The notes below the pieces were generated by a model. The model made no database searches. It saw only the letters and a list, made by a program, of their open reading frames with translations, and was not told the origin of the DNA. Shown here piece after piece: positions 1 through 13,133 of a stretch of DNA of 64,000 nucleotides. Every line of letters begins with the position of its first letter. The stretch's first letter is position 1. Source of the DNA: Podospora pseudocomata (taxonomy: Eukaryota > Ascomycota > Sordariomycetes > Sordariales > Podosporaceae). Position numbers and translations under genes: made by a program. Where the stretch lies: contig NW_026946364.1 in NCBI RefSeq assembly GCF_035222375.1, forward strand, positions 620,001 through 684,000, in the 5' to 3' direction.

Positions 1-3000
1 TTGCACCTACATCACACCCAGCAGAGTAGTTATACCTATGTGGCTCAGCCGGCCGGTTGACACCTGGCCATCCAAACTCGGCTCTTCTGCTCGAGACTGG
101 ACATTGGCCGGCACACCAGTCCAACGCTTTGGACTCGAATTCCATGATGCTGCCACTCACTGCCACTCTGATGTTTTCAGGGATGAGACAATGACCTGAT
201 CCTGATCCTTTCCACGAGTGGATGCTGCCCCTGAGAGCAACAACTTTGCGGAGGCTCAGCAGCACTCGGCTTCGGTCCGGCTCGACTCCCCCGGCCTGTG
301 GGGGCCCGAATTCTCCTCGGCCGTTGTGACGTCTGGTCCACATGGCGGCCCGTGTAGGGCGGTCGAATTTGACGACGTCCCTGAGCGAGACGTGGTGAAA
401 CAACAGTCTCTCGCGTACCGAACCCGAACATTGAACACGCCAGCAACTGTCTCCTGAGCAGAAAGATGTGTCTTTTTCTTCTCGCCAACCAGGAGAGCCA
501 TGGTTCGTCAACATCACAGATATCATGCAACCACCTTCGGCGTTTACGGACCTAAAGATCTTCGGCCTACTCTTTTCTTCTGTCTCTGCACGGCATTTGC
601 TCTGAGCAAGGGCATAGTTTGATCCCGATGTCCATAGTTGGCAAGCGCTGCGGGTCATAACAGGGACCATGCTCAAATCAAAGAGTTCACCAGGCTCAAA
701 ACTTGATCGTCAACACGCGGTACCGTCGCAGAATGTTATTGACAGCGCATGACGAAGCCAGCCCTAAACCAGGCCTTGTTCTCACCGAGGCATGGCAGGA
801 CGGCCTTGACCGAATTGAAGCGTGTCAACTATGAGGTGCAAACCAATCCTTACTAGCAGCGTTTCGGGTGGCAGCCGTTTATACAACAGGGGGCGCATCT
901 GCTCGACCCCGATTAGTCTACACGGCCGCCAGCCAGCATACGCGGACCGCTCAAGATCTTGTTCGGATGCAAGGTGTCTTTCCGTCATCACGGCAGTGGC
1001 CGGGCACTTCGTACCTGCATGAGAGATGGCCATCGACACTTGTTGGGGCTTTCACCCTCAGTATGGACCCGCCCCCATCCACAAAGACAGGACGAAACGA
1101 AGCCCACGTCAACTGTCGTCACTATAGTCGGCTGCCCTAACGACACCCACGTCAAACATCGCCTGCCAGCACGCCAACGCAAAGATGGATGATATGATGA
1201 AGCCACATCTCGCTGCGTGGGTTATCCCGACAACCGAGGGTGCTTTGAAGGGGACCTACCTCTTTAACGACGGGATGATGTTGTGGCCCGTGCTTCCGTA
1301 TTGCCAAAATTGGCGGAGCAATGGATCGCCGGCTCGACCATTCTCCGTTCACGGCCAAGTGGGCTCCCGTTGGACCACCCTCGATGATATCCTTGAAGAC
1401 GGTAGGGTTTAGGACCCATCTCGGACAAGGAGTAGACCCTGTTTGACCTAATTTGTACCCGCTCTCCCCCGCCCATCAAAGGCTTTCGCCCGAGGCCGGT
1501 TCCCAAAGAGGTAGTCGATAACGTTGAATCTCCAGCACCAATGTCCCTTCACCATGTCGGGCCCGTGCCATACATATCCAAGGCCGGCAGCATGTCGTTT
1601 CGAGTCTTTCCGGCCCCGTCCCTCGCCGTGCTCCCCCAGGTGTGCATTCCGGGCAGGTAATTTCATCACCGCCGACGGATTGGATGTCGACTGCAACACC
1701 AGCGTTGTAGAGACCGTGGGGTGGATCGTCAAAGGAACGCCAAGTACTCCAGAAAACAAACGGTTCTCCGTTCCAGACCTCCACACCTGGAGCCGCGGTG
1801 TTCATCTGATGATTCGATGATTCGTCGCTTGTCAACGTCGGATTTCCTGCGCTCCGCAAATGACTAATGACATATGAACCTCCAACCTGTTGTTCACAGC
1901 GAACGCGAGCTTTCACCAACAAGATTGCCGGCTCTATCCATTGAACAAGGCCATCAGCAACAAAGTGCAAGCCGGTCATTGCCGAGAAGGCCGGGAGATC
2001 GATCGCCAACAACCCGGTTGTCGATTGAACCTTGGCCGGTGTGGAGCAACCAGCTCCGAATATGATTGCTCAACAGCGGACAGAACTCACGCCAATGGCC
2101 GCATTCCGAGTCCCTCCGCCATGTGATAGGTATCTCTAGCAGCCGCCAACACAGCAGCAGGCCTCTGATTATCACAGCGAGTTGATTGCCAAAGGAAGAT
2201 AGAGGGTCTGGCCCACGGCGGGGCGCTCACTGGCCACATGCTGTGCTCTAACAGCAAGCGCAGACTTGTTAGGCGCAAGCGCTGACGGTGGAGAGCTCCC
2301 ACCACAACCAGCGCGTGCCTCTCTCTCTCCCCGTTGCTGGGGATGGACAGGCGCGGCGATCCAAGTGTACTCCCCCGCTGACTGCTACTGGTCAAGAAGA
2401 ACAGCAGCCTGCCCACGCATTTTGTACGGCCCAGTACCAGAGTATACATGTGCTCTTGACGGAATCTCTGGTGGATCACGCCTCCACATCCCCGTCCAGC
2501 CCATTTTTTTAAAGCCTCAAAATCACCCCTCGCTCGCGCAAGCTCGGCGATTTTGGCGGGGTGCCGCAGCGTGTCCAGACCTCAGGGAGCTTGGCTTGGC
2601 AACGCTCCGTCCCTTTAGCCCATGTCACCAATGGCAAAAGTTTCGACGTTCGCCAAAGGCCAAAACAGAACGATATCTCTGAAGCGTGAGGTTGAGGACA
2701 GAATGTACAGCCATGGAAACATATCACTACGCATGGGCCCGCTTCTGGCGCACTCTAAAAGCATTCGAATAAAATTTCAAAAATCACTTCTTGGGGTTAA
2801 ACCCCCGGTGGCATCCATTCCTCGCGGCTGCACCCCCCAAAAAGGGCCCTTGCCTCAACACCCCCCCTGGCAGGCCATCACTCTAGGTACACCCCCCCTT
2901 GGCTGGTACCGGCAAGCTTGGCTGGCTACAAAAAACTACCAAAGCAATTGCAGCTATGGGTCGTTTTTCTAATGTGCATGGGTTCTGCAGTTGTGCACCT

Positions 3001-3902
3001 TGTTGTCTTTTGTCTGGCGTTCCACTTCACGTCGAGGGTGCGCAACAAAACCAAAGCCCCCTTCCAGTCCGCTTGAGCAGCTAATACCCTACGAGGTACG
3101 ATGTACGGGGGTATCTGCTGCAACTAAGTATTGCCTCCAAGATTGGCTTCCACCTCCATCGTGGACCGAGTACCTTTCTGCATGGGCTCCTGCCGGGCAG
3201 TTGCCGACGCCCAGTACATTGACGGTACCCTCCATCTCTCTTGCTGCTGCCACTCCTCTGAGCAAAAAAATCTCGCCTTCTCATTTGTTCCTCTTCCTTG
3301 TCAAGGAAGCTCTGTCAAAGTTGACAGAGAGTACCACGTCCCTGATGCGTCGCCAGTCTCCTCCTGCCTCGCTTCTTCTCGTCCTCCCCCCCTCTGGCTA
3401 TATATGCCGGCACTCCCTCCCCGAGCCTAGACCCGGGGATGTCTTCCCGCCGCGTCTTTGCTTTTTTGTCCTTGTCTTCTTCCAAGAGGCCAATTGGTTC
3501 ATGCCATGGCTTTGTTTCCTTGACGTTACCCCGTCTTGTGTGTATACTATCTTGGGCATCCTCGTCGACGGCAACAACCTTGTTGTGCCAGCGGGACTCG
3601 CCTGTGCCGGTCGTTTTGTTTGATTTCAGTCGCTGTCCCAGAACACGGGCAGGCTCCTAACGCCCGAGAGCAAAACCTTCAAGGCTGGAGAAAGCTCGAA
3701 TCTCTCCCCTACAACCCCTCGACGTTCATGACACGGCCGTGCCGTTTCTCGGTCTCCACCACCCGCTCTCCTCCCGCTTCCCTCCCGACTGGGCTCCGCC
3801 CCGGCTTTGTTGCTGAAACCTCGACGTTCTAAAACGAAACATTGCCCTACCACCCACCTCGATCTCGCAGCTTGGCGAGACCTGTCACCAAACCTTCAAA
3901 AC
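1..3902. other. No recognisable gene (window start to GT2 promoter)
   Basis: Open frames here are short, overlap on both strands and none translates to anything that looks like a protein family. Long pyrimidine-rich runs and C-rich stretches (for example around 2780-2900) are present. A TATATA sequence occurs near 3401 but no supported coding exon follows it. I see no tRNA, rRNA, terminal inverted repeats or transposase-like frame. It may contain the far upstream regulatory region of the GT2 gene or an unrecognised non-coding transcript. Confidence 0.6.
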
Positions 3903-3920
3903 CAGACCGGACTTGGTCTG
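3903..3920. promoter_or_regulatory. Inverted repeat next to the TATA box of the GT2 gene
   Basis: CAGACC at 3903-3908 and GGTCTG at 3915-3920 are perfect inverted copies separated by six bases. The dyad ends two bases before the TATATAAA element. Its position suggests an operator-like site for a dimeric regulator; that is inference, and a 6+6 dyad could be chance. Confidence 0.35.
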
Positions 3921-3922
3921 CC

Positions 3923-3930
3923 TATATAAA
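3923..3930 (+). promoter_or_regulatory. TATA box of the GT2 gene
   Basis: TATATAAA lies 56 bases before the chosen ATG at 3987. This fits a short 5' leader for the downstream glycosyltransferase gene and supports that start codon. Confidence 0.6.
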
Positions 3931-3986
3931 AGCAGCCAAGAATCCCCCGTCTCCTGTCTGGATCTCACTCGCTTCAAAAAACCAGC

Positions 3987-5587
3987 ATGCCTGAGCTTAT
4001 GGATCTCCTAATTCCAAGGCTAGATTTCCTCTGGTCTGTGAAATTTTGGGCCATTTTCCACACAATCCTCTGGTAGGTTGACATGCCACTATTCTTTTTT
4101 TTTTTTTGAATCCTGCAGGAGCTGACTCGGCACAATTCCAGGCTTCATCGTTATGTCCGCCTGATTGTCCACTGCATCAGCCACTGGACATACAAATCCA
4201 TAGTTCCGAACTGGGAGAAACCGAGATACACATCAAACGATGTCACAGTTATTATCCCAACAATTCACAACCGTCCGCAAGAGCTTCAGCCGTCCTTGGA
4301 AAGCATCCTTGCCTGCAGACCCGCCAAACTGATTCTGGTCACCACCTACAAGAAACACAATGCGCTGGAAGAGGCTGCTTCCGCCCTCCGTGGGGTGAAC
4401 AGCACACACCCGACCGTCATCGAGGTTCTGCACGTCGACAAGGCCAACAAGCGGCTGCAGGTGTGCAGGGCGCTCGAGGGGGATCATGTTCAGACTCCCA
4501 TCACGGTTATGGCTGATGACGACGTAGAATGGCCGTCGACTCTCATGCCCTGGCTACTGGCGCCGTTCGAGGACGACAGGATGGGTGGAGTTGGCACGTG
4601 CCAGAGAGTGAAGCGGGTGGGTGGTGACTTGACAACGCGCATCTTCAATTGGCTCGGCGCAGCCTACATTGAGAGGAGGAATTTTGAAATCTCAGCGACC
4701 CACAATATTGACGGCGGGACCTCTTGCATGTCGGGGCGCACTGGTGCCTACCGAACCGAGATTCTTAAGAGCTACGACTTTTTGGGCGGGTTCAAGAATG
4801 AAAAATGGGGCAAATACATCCTGAATGCGGACGACGATAACTACGTGACACGATGGCTTGTGGCCCAAAAGTGGAAGACCTGGATCCAGTACGAAAACGA
4901 TTGTGAGATTGAGACGACGCTCGAAAACGGCTTCAAGTTCTTGTATCAGTGTTCCCGCTGGGCGAGAAGCAATTGGAGGAGCAACTGGACCAGTCTTGTG
5001 CATGAAAGACACGTGCTTACGTATGACAACACCCCCCTTTTATCTCTTCACGTCCCAAACTGACTCAAGCCCCCCACCACAATAGTCAGCAACTTTGGTG
5101 CACATATGCGCTTCATATCGCAACGTTTACTTCGCTTGCCTTTGTCGTCGATCCCCTTCTGCTCTTCTCGTGCTGGTGGGCGACGGAGAACTGGGAGCTC
5201 AGGAGCCGCTATATCCTACTCGCTGCAGAAATAATATTCATGTTTTGCTTCACGAAAGTGGTAAAACTGGTTGGGCTGTTCCGCAGGAATCCGAGTGACA
5301 TCATGTTCCTGCCCGTGTCCATTCTGTTCGGTTGGTTCCACGGGTTCATCAAGCTGTATGCGCTGTTTACGCTCAAGCAGACGTCGTGGGGCAGTCGTGA
5401 GGATGGTGACGAGCACAACCAGTTTCGTCTCCAAGAGAAGCCGGTCCGCAGCCAGGCCATGGCCATGCCGGGGGGGCCAGATCTTCTCGAGTCGGTGCGG
5501 CACACGGCCACCTCCCAAGCCCGCCGGGCTTCCTATCTGGCGCAGAAGCACGAGTTTAGCGGGTGCATGGTGGACGAAGTGTTGTAA
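3987..5587 (+). CDS. GT2 family polysaccharide synthase (Cps1/hyaluronan-synthase-like), membrane protein
   Basis: Three exons are inferred: 3987-4072, 4142-5020 and 5086-5587, giving about 488 aa. Intron 1 uses GTAGGT and TTCCAG with a CTGAC branch site; intron 2 uses GTATGA and AATAG. The predicted protein has a hydrophobic N-terminal segment (about residues 14-45) and then a GT-A domain. Visible motifs are the acidic triplet at residues 154-156, the second acidic triplet at 259-261 and QCSRW (Q298-W302), the QxxRW signature of processive GT2 synthases. At least three membrane segments follow in the C-terminal third. Family knowledge: such enzymes polymerise a sugar from a UDP-sugar at the plasma membrane and extrude the chain; the sugar cannot be told from sequence. 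An acceptor at 4118 would put a stop immediately downstream, so the 4141 acceptor is preferred. Confidence 0.87.
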
Positions 5588-8500
5588 CATTCACGGCGCA
5601 ACACCGACGCTGGGGAAGGGGAAAGCAGCACGGGCGGTTGGGACGACCTCCAAAAACGAAGCCGTCTCGCCAGTGCATTAATATCACGATTCATGTGGCC
5701 GAATGGTTTGGGATGCTACGAATTTCATTTTTTGGGTATCAGGACGGTCGGGGGGTCAGGAATATAAGGGCATGGGATTGAGGTCAACAGGACTCCTTTA
5801 TCCCGGACGGGATTGGTTTTTGGGTTTTGGGTTCTTCTCACCCCCCCTGTGGCTCGTTTTCTTTCTCAAGAGGTTGTTCGAGGGCGCATCACTTACGATT
5901 CATCACAACAACAAAAACGGGGGTTGGTCCGCGGCGACGAGGAAAAGTTTGAGATTTGTTCTTTTTTTTTTCTCTTGCTTTTTTCAGGCTCATGTTTTGT
6001 TTCACGAGTTTTTTTTTCTCGTCTTTTTTTTTCTTTTTTCTTTTTTCTCCGATTTCATCTCTCTTCATTTTGGTGCCCATTGTGGCTAGGACGGTTCATG
6101 GTGGGAAACGGGTCTCCAGGGTCAGAATCGTAATGGTATTTCAAAGGTCGCCGGCATGGAACACACGAGGTTTGTGTTGGCAGGGAGCGAGGCTTCGGAA
6201 TGGGCACTCGCTCTTTAATAGGCAGGGAACAGGTCTGGGGGCTTGGTTGGTATATGGGTCAAAGAGAAAACCTCTCACCCACTGGGATGGCAAGAGGACA
6301 TACACAAGAGAATTAGAATGGTGTCCGTTAGAGATAGATAGACTGACGGAGACGATTGCTCTGGTATCCAATGGCAAAAAAAAGTTATTGGCCTCTATAT
6401 GTTTGTCGATACTGCCTGTCTTTTTCATAGCTTGCGCAAAGCTGGATGTTGATTCGGTGCCAGCTGGTATATAAGAAAGCCAGCGGACCAATCAAAAGCG
6501 GGCAGTCTTCCCAATCTGGCTACCAGGGACCTTTCACACTGGCGATCTTTACCAAGGTCAGGTAGCACAGCAGACTAACCTTAACCAAACCAATGCACGA
6601 CATCTGCGCATCGCTTTGGAAACACACCGACCTGGCCGCAACGTGATGCCTGCCCATGTCGATGCTTGGCCTTGTAGTAGGCGAGGAAAGACATGGGGTG
6701 ACACGGCATTCGGCCCTCGATGGTCCAAGGAGGACTCGCGCTTGAACTGCACACGCCCACGTCCCGCTTGCCCCCCAAGCAGCAGCCAGCTCGGCGTACA
6801 ACATGCATCACGCACCGAAAATAACCTGGGGACATCTCCCTGGTCGCCGCCACATGCGCCTGTCCTCGATTCCAGGTTGGCTGACAGCAGCGCCGGGACT
6901 CTTGTGTGGACAGCCCACGTCCCAAGACCCGAGGCTCTTTCCAGGGTTCCTGATAGGCCGATCTGGTGTTGCATGATGCATCTAGACCGATTAAGAAGAC
7001 GACAAACCAGGCCCCTCCACCGGGCAGATTGACGATGCCACATCGTTCTCGTCTCCTGACGAGCCTTCAGAACACAAAACTCGCTTCTATAAGGTTTGAA
7101 AGCACGGAACGGCCACTGCAACACAGCCATTCTTCGAGGTATATCAAATGACCAACCCCGCCCAGGACAAGAGCCGCTGTGTCCCTCTGACCGAATCAAG
7201 TGAAGTTATTGTCAGGGAACCCATGACGATGTATCGTCATGGTCTGTTGACAAAGCTAATTGAGCGAGATCGAGATAGGGAATATTGACACTCCAGCCAT
7301 TCGTAAACAGAGTGGAGACCACGCACAATCTCGAATTGACCACCGAGCAGCTCATTCAGAAGGACAGGTGACTTTGTGGCCCCATGGAACCAAGCCAACC
7401 GATTCTATGCCCAGTTTTGGTACTACTGACGGACATTCAATGTACCGTACAGTTCCTGACAGCGACCCATACATTACGTCACCGGACATGTCAGGGAAAG
7501 CGTGCCCGTACTTGCTTCTATTCAACACACTGCTCGGTCTTCTTGGCTCGCAGATATACCTACATACTGGCTGACTGGCTCGGCCAGCTGCCCGGCCTGT
7601 CAGGCACAGCTTGTTTCTTCGACATATATCTTACAGTTTGATTGGTTGGATATGTTACGCAGTCCAGGAAGACCGGAAAAAAGCAGGGATTTCGAAATAT
7701 GAAGCATGATCATGAATGAATTTCCATACTGACAGAAATAGGAAGCCTCTCTTTCTGGGCGCCATGCACACGAGGTTGCAATTATCCCGCTTCTCGCCCT
7801 CCTCGCGCGTTCCACGCCCACACTGCCATCTGCAGGCATCTCTCCTTCAAGCATGGTTCCTGCCTCTTTCGACCAAAAACCCCCTCGCCTTCGTGGGATG
7901 GGATTGACACATCTCGGCTGAGCCGTGGGTAAGCACGCAAATTTCCGCACAAAAGTTCGGGGTTCGGCCTCTTCGTTCATCATGAAAGCAACACCACGTG
8001 CTACCTCTGGATATCAAAGGCTATCAATTGCCATTGTCGGTATCAACAAGCAATCACTGCCGACTGAATCTCCAGACCACGGACGATCTAATTTCACCAA
8101 TCAGCTAGTATGCGAGCAATAACATCTCGATGGTCCGCGTTCAGCAAGGATGATCCTCCTTTCACCTACCATCGACAGCTTGGCCAAGCTGGTGAGTTTA
8201 AGCGGAGCTCGATCTCCCACCCGCCATGACATAACCGCTAATCAGGACTGGGGTGATTCTACAGCGGAACATATACGACATCTTCTTCATGGCACTGTTG
8301 CTCGCCAAGCAGCTGTTTCGGGAAGCGTCCCGATCTTGTTTCTTGCAAACGCATCCAAAACCTGATGATCCGTGGCACCTCCATCCCCGGCCACACCTCG
8401 AGATGGGTGGAGCAGCCTGCCTCTCTCCGGTGCTAAGAGCGAGATGGAATTGACTGAATCGTCCGGGTGCATTCGCCCTGGAGCCGCTAATGCTCGATCC

Positions 8501-9968
8501 AGATGGTGGTTCTGGAGACTCGACCCCGGAATGATGCTTCACGACGATACGCTTCCCCAGAACCCCGCTACGAATGGTCCCTTTTCGCACAGACGGGCCT
8601 CCGCAAAGTACACTTGCACGCCCGAGAGGTGAGCCCAGCAAGAGACCTTTCACCCCCTTTCGTCTACCCCCACGCCCCCTCCCTCAAGATACAGTACAGA
8701 GCCGCGCCAAACCTTTTCGAGTTGGACCTGCGTCTGCTGCACCTACGGCTCAAAGAGAGGGCGGGCTGGTTGAAGATGCTGCAACTTTCTTGCATGGAAA
8801 ACTATACATACCTGCGTCCTGCGCCTCTGTCGGAGGTTCAGACATCCAGAAGCCCAAGGACGAGATGGTGGGGTGTCACTGAGGGAGCTTTTTTTCTTTT
8901 GTTCTTTCTACACTATATGACGTCGCTGTCGAGCTGCGTGGTGGTGCTCTGTAGACCCGTTGTTGGGTGACGACGGCGGTTGTCCTCGGTTCGAGGTACA
9001 GCTTCGGTGAAGCTTTCCAGGGATGACGTTCTGGACACTTCTGACCTCGTGGTTTGTGTCGTAACGAAACCTGTCAGTTGCGCTAAGACACCGCTGGATC
9101 GGGTTGGCCACATGAACTCAAGGTCAGCATCTCGCTGTCCGGCCACTCAGAGCCCTTCCTTTTTCTCGGTGTGCGATGCTAAACATTGGGGTGGTGAGGG
9201 GCAGGTGTGTTTGGATGGTGCAGAGGCAGGAAAGAGGGGGTGGGAAAAGCGTCCGACAGCCACGCTTGTTGATTCGTGCGGAGAAAAGCAGAGCTCCAAC
9301 CTCCCATTTCAACATGCTACAGACGAATTATTGCCAACACTCGAGACAGATCATCATGCTTTGCTTTGCTGTCTGCAAGCCAGAAGCATCTATCTCAGGG
9401 GAGCCGGGAAAGCCTTCACGCTATCCACTCAAAGGTTGAAGAAGTGTCTTGCCGTTTTCCAGAGCCCTTCTGTTCTGCCGCGCTGCAGGATACTCTACAG
9501 ACGGACGTACCGGATATGGCACCCGCATCTCCAGACGTCGAAACAGACGCGCACGATCACACCTCAACAGGGGCTTTGAGAGGGCTTTTCGATGCAGGGC
9601 TTTTCGACGTGGTGCCATCGCTTTGGTGGGTGCATGCTGCACGCCCACGCCAACAAAGGCCGAGCCGTGACGACGTTCTCCACGGCAGTTGGGGGTTTTC
9701 ATGACAAAGTCAAACCGGCCTCCACGATGCGGCGGCAGCTTGAGCATCCGCGAAGGAGCTAAGGCACGTAGACGTCGACACAGATGCAGCCAGTGTAGGC
9801 AGCACAACGACAGCAAGGACAGCAAAGAAAACAAACCGGAAGCGGGTGCAAACGAGAGGCCAATTATCGTGGTATGCAACCCTTCAAGGCAATCTGGCTG
9901 CCGGTTGGAGGAGACTCGGCATTGATGTGATATGCCCGGCACGAAGGATGGTGAGATCAACACTCGAT

Positions 9969-9991
9969 GCCACACACACACACACACACAC
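9969..9991. repeat. CA dinucleotide microsatellite
   Basis: About eleven uninterrupted CA units lie in the gene-poor interval. There is no coding context. Confidence 0.9.
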
Positions 9992-12900
9992 GTACACGCA
10001 GTTTGGCACTCTTTGGTCCCCAAGTTTGCCGGTCTCGCATTCAGTATTTCGGCTTGGCAGGAGGTCCAGTTCGGCATCGCCAACACGCCCCAGACTTTGA
10101 TCTTGGAAGGGGTCGATATGGAGGGGGCAGGCGGGAGCTAGAAGAAGGCTTGACCTCTTTATTCATGCAGCTTCTCTCCATCAACAGGGCCATCAACATG
10201 CGCCGGTTCTTTGTCCGGAGGCTGCTTGCCGGGGTGTACGGCCTGGGTGCTGATCGGTCGGTGAAAGAACGCGCTATCAGCGGTAGGTGGCCGTTGTCAC
10301 GGTCCTTCTCGAATTTCCTGACATTCACTACAACGCCCTATCATCAATCAGGAAGAAGACTGGACAACAGATCTTGGATCAACCAAGCTTCTTATCGATA
10401 TGCCAAGACCCGACATGTTCTCGATTGTCTCTGGGACAGGGGTACGTCTCTGCAACCAACACCAAAGGAATCAAGTTTGCGTGTCTCCTCGAACCGATAT
10501 CCCATACACTGTTTTCCGCATCTGAGCACTGTTTGCGAATGGCGCATCCTGCATGCCATCCAAGAACGGGTCAGCTTCACGGCAAGAAGGTTACCGGTGT
10601 GTGCTGTGGTACACGGTGGCTTGGTAAGTTTAGGTTGTGCCACCCCATCTCTTGTTACACAGGCATGAGATGTCAGTCTCTTCACCCGGCGTGGTAGGAT
10701 GGTGTTTCCTGTTCGGTGTCCAAAAGGCGATCGAGTCCGGAAAATTGGACGAGGCAACCTCGGGGCTGCCGCCAAGCACAGGCTGTGCCGCTCCGTTCCG
10801 GCCAAGCGGGGAACGGTGCGGAACGCCGAGCAAAAAACGGCCGCTCAATTTCAACGTCAAGCAACGGGAGGGGTCCGGGGTCCCTGTGTCTCCACACACA
10901 CCTTGACACCCCCACCTACCAGCACACAAACGGCAGACCCGATTAGGTAATCGAAGTCTTTAGGCGGGGTGCGATTAACATCATGGGCCGCCGCCGCACT
11001 CGTCTGAGGGTGCATCATGCACGCAATCGCCTGCATCAGTTTTTGGCGTTGTGGGTAAAGCATCCCGCCACGAGAGCTGCTCATTGGCAGAAGGCTTCAC
11101 GCCAATGTAAGTGCGACTCGCGATCACTGCAGAAAAGGCCCTCGGTTGTGGACGTTTTCATGGTCGAAAGCCATAGTTAATTTTGGACTGTCGACTAACG
11201 AGTTGCGAATACGCCGTTCAGGGTTCAAGCCAGACTGCTTGAGCTGGAAGGATAGTACCACATATATCAATACGAGACGCAAACGCCACGGCCATGTGAG
11301 TTATGATGAACATTGGGGGAGTTGCAATCGTGATGGGAAAGGTAGGATTGGATCTGATTCGGCTGCTAAATGAACAGGACCGGCGTTGACCTATTCGATT
11401 TGAGGAATCTTCCGTATCTCTTGCGACAGGGCCAAACTTTGGCTCGACGAATGATATTGCCATCGTGAATCTTGAGAAGCTGTCGGCCCGTTACACTACT
11501 GTGTGGCTGAGTGGTTTTCCCAGCGGACGTCGGTGATTACCACGCTGGAACCCCCCCCCCACAACTTGAGAGAGAGATTTTGCGAATTCAAGAACTCGGA
11601 GAGTCGCACGCGGCGATACTACGGCTGATGCGAACATCCGCTTGGCCACCGAGTTGACGTACACAGACGACAGATAGCGCGATGGCTTTTCAAGACGGTC
11701 TGGATACTGTTTGGCAAGCACGGCTTTGGGCATGGGACTTTTCATCTGGTACGCATATGATATTGCGTGATTCCCCGTTCATTGGTCAGTAGTACTTTTT
11801 TTTTCCCGTTCCCGACGGCGCCGTCGATAAAGTTCTGGTCCGGTTATTCTACTCCGGGTGCAAGCATTATTCAGGATAGCCCGACAATGACGACGAGTGC
11901 CGCATCGGCCCGCGAGACGGCGAAAGGGGTCGGTTATGGCAGCTATTCGATATTGCTCTTTGGCCCCAACAGCCCACACACAACTCAGCCAAGATGAGTA
12001 TCATCAACAGCAAATTTTGTGTGCTTCTTCTTTGCTTTGCTGCGGGCAAGGACGGAACCTTTCATTTTCTGGAGGTGTCCAATGGGCTGCCTGCGTCATG
12101 GTCCATCCTGGGTGGATTGTCCACCACCCCCACTGCGGGTGACCCACTTTGAGGGGAACGGTAGGAGGGGTCTCTTTTTTTCTCAACATCAGATGGCGCG
12201 GAGGGGTAAGTTGATCTGATCTGTCCCGTCCCTGGGAGGGGGGGAGGGGCCAAGATGCGGAGTTGTGGGTTTTGATAGACGTAGTTGTGCGTGATGATGA
12301 CGAAGAAGGTTGGATCTCATATGCGCGGGGGAAATTGGACTGTGGAGATTTTTGCGGGCTGTGCTCTGTTTTGAAGGGCAGAAACTTGGATTTTTATCTG
12401 ATGATGGGGGTTAAAGGTGCAGGTGAGTTGAGATCGTGGGGAGGTTATTGGCAATCTAATAGAGAGAGGTAGGGATGAGGGAGGGAATAAGAGGGAAATT
12501 CTGGTGTTAGTTTGTTCGGATGGATGGATAGATGTGGGTTTTTTTTGTTGAGGGGAGTGGGAGTGAAGTTGGTAGGTAACACACATACATTGTGTTTGTG
12601 GAATGAATCGTGTGAACATCACCAGGAGGTACTACCTGGGAGAGGGACTCGGGGGAGGAGAACTGGGACTGAGTCGTGCTCTGGGTATATACTTAACCCC
12701 GAATGTCACGTCCAATAGCTTTCTACCACCACCCACAATGAGGTAATCTTTTGGAATTGTGTTTATGCTCATGACGAGATGATGGTATTTAAATTGGTTA
12801 CAACGGTGCATGCAAGTGAGACTTTGGACGCACGACATGCCTTCCTGGATAGGTCAATAGGTATCAATATAGCCTTTGTCTTGTGCTTGGCTCGAATGAT

Positions 12901-13000
12901 TGTAGTTATAACAGAAGTACATAGAAAGATACCCTAGCTCATGATTGATTAGGCGCACCTATTAAGATGCGGGGGTGAAATATTTTGACTGCCTTACCTA

Positions 13001-13020
13001 GATCAGATCAGATCAGATCA
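13001..13020. repeat. GATCA pentanucleotide tandem, four copies
   Basis: Four perfect head-to-tail GATCA units, each containing a palindromic GATC. The repeat lies in the gene-poor interval far from any predicted start codon. GATC pairs are known core elements of white-collar binding sites in Neurospora light promoters, but nothing nearby supports that use here. Confidence 0.9.
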
Positions 13021-13119
13021 TTTATTATATCGATTGGGGTTTGAGTAGTGGGAAGAGAGTGAGATCTAGGACATGGGAGGGGGTGTGTGGGCAATCTTGC
13101 ATTGGGGCTTTTGGGGAAA

Positions 13120-13133
13120 GGGGGGGGGGGGGG
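13120..13133. repeat. 14-base G homopolymer
   Basis: An uninterrupted run of G preceded by short G clusters from about 13104. Such a run is prone to assembly length error and could form a quadruplex. Confidence 0.85.

Noticed and set aside
123-145. Possible tRNA T-arm-like sequence on the minus strand
   Set aside because: The TTCGAGT loop is present but the flanking bases do not form a T-stem, and no cloverleaf can be built around it.
1476-2012. 178-codon minus-strand frame near the window start
   Set aside because: No family resemblance and no supporting splice or promoter context; competing frames on both strands.
6558-7199. 213-codon minus-strand frame in the gene-poor interval
   Set aside because: Cys/Trp/Arg-rich with overlapping frames of similar length on the other strand, no recognisable family, no promoter support.
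8985-9005. GGTTCGA sequence resembling a tRNA B-box
   Set aside because: The B-box continuation does not match and no A-box or acceptor stem was found upstream.
9421-10668. Several 140-230-codon frames on both strands
   Set aside because: They overlap each other, contain simple-repeat translation (His-Thr from the CA run) and none has a conserved motif.
11218-11979. Three successive minus-strand frames that could form a spliced gene or pseudogene
   Set aside because: They are separated by stops and lack convincing donor/acceptor pairs or any recognisable domain.
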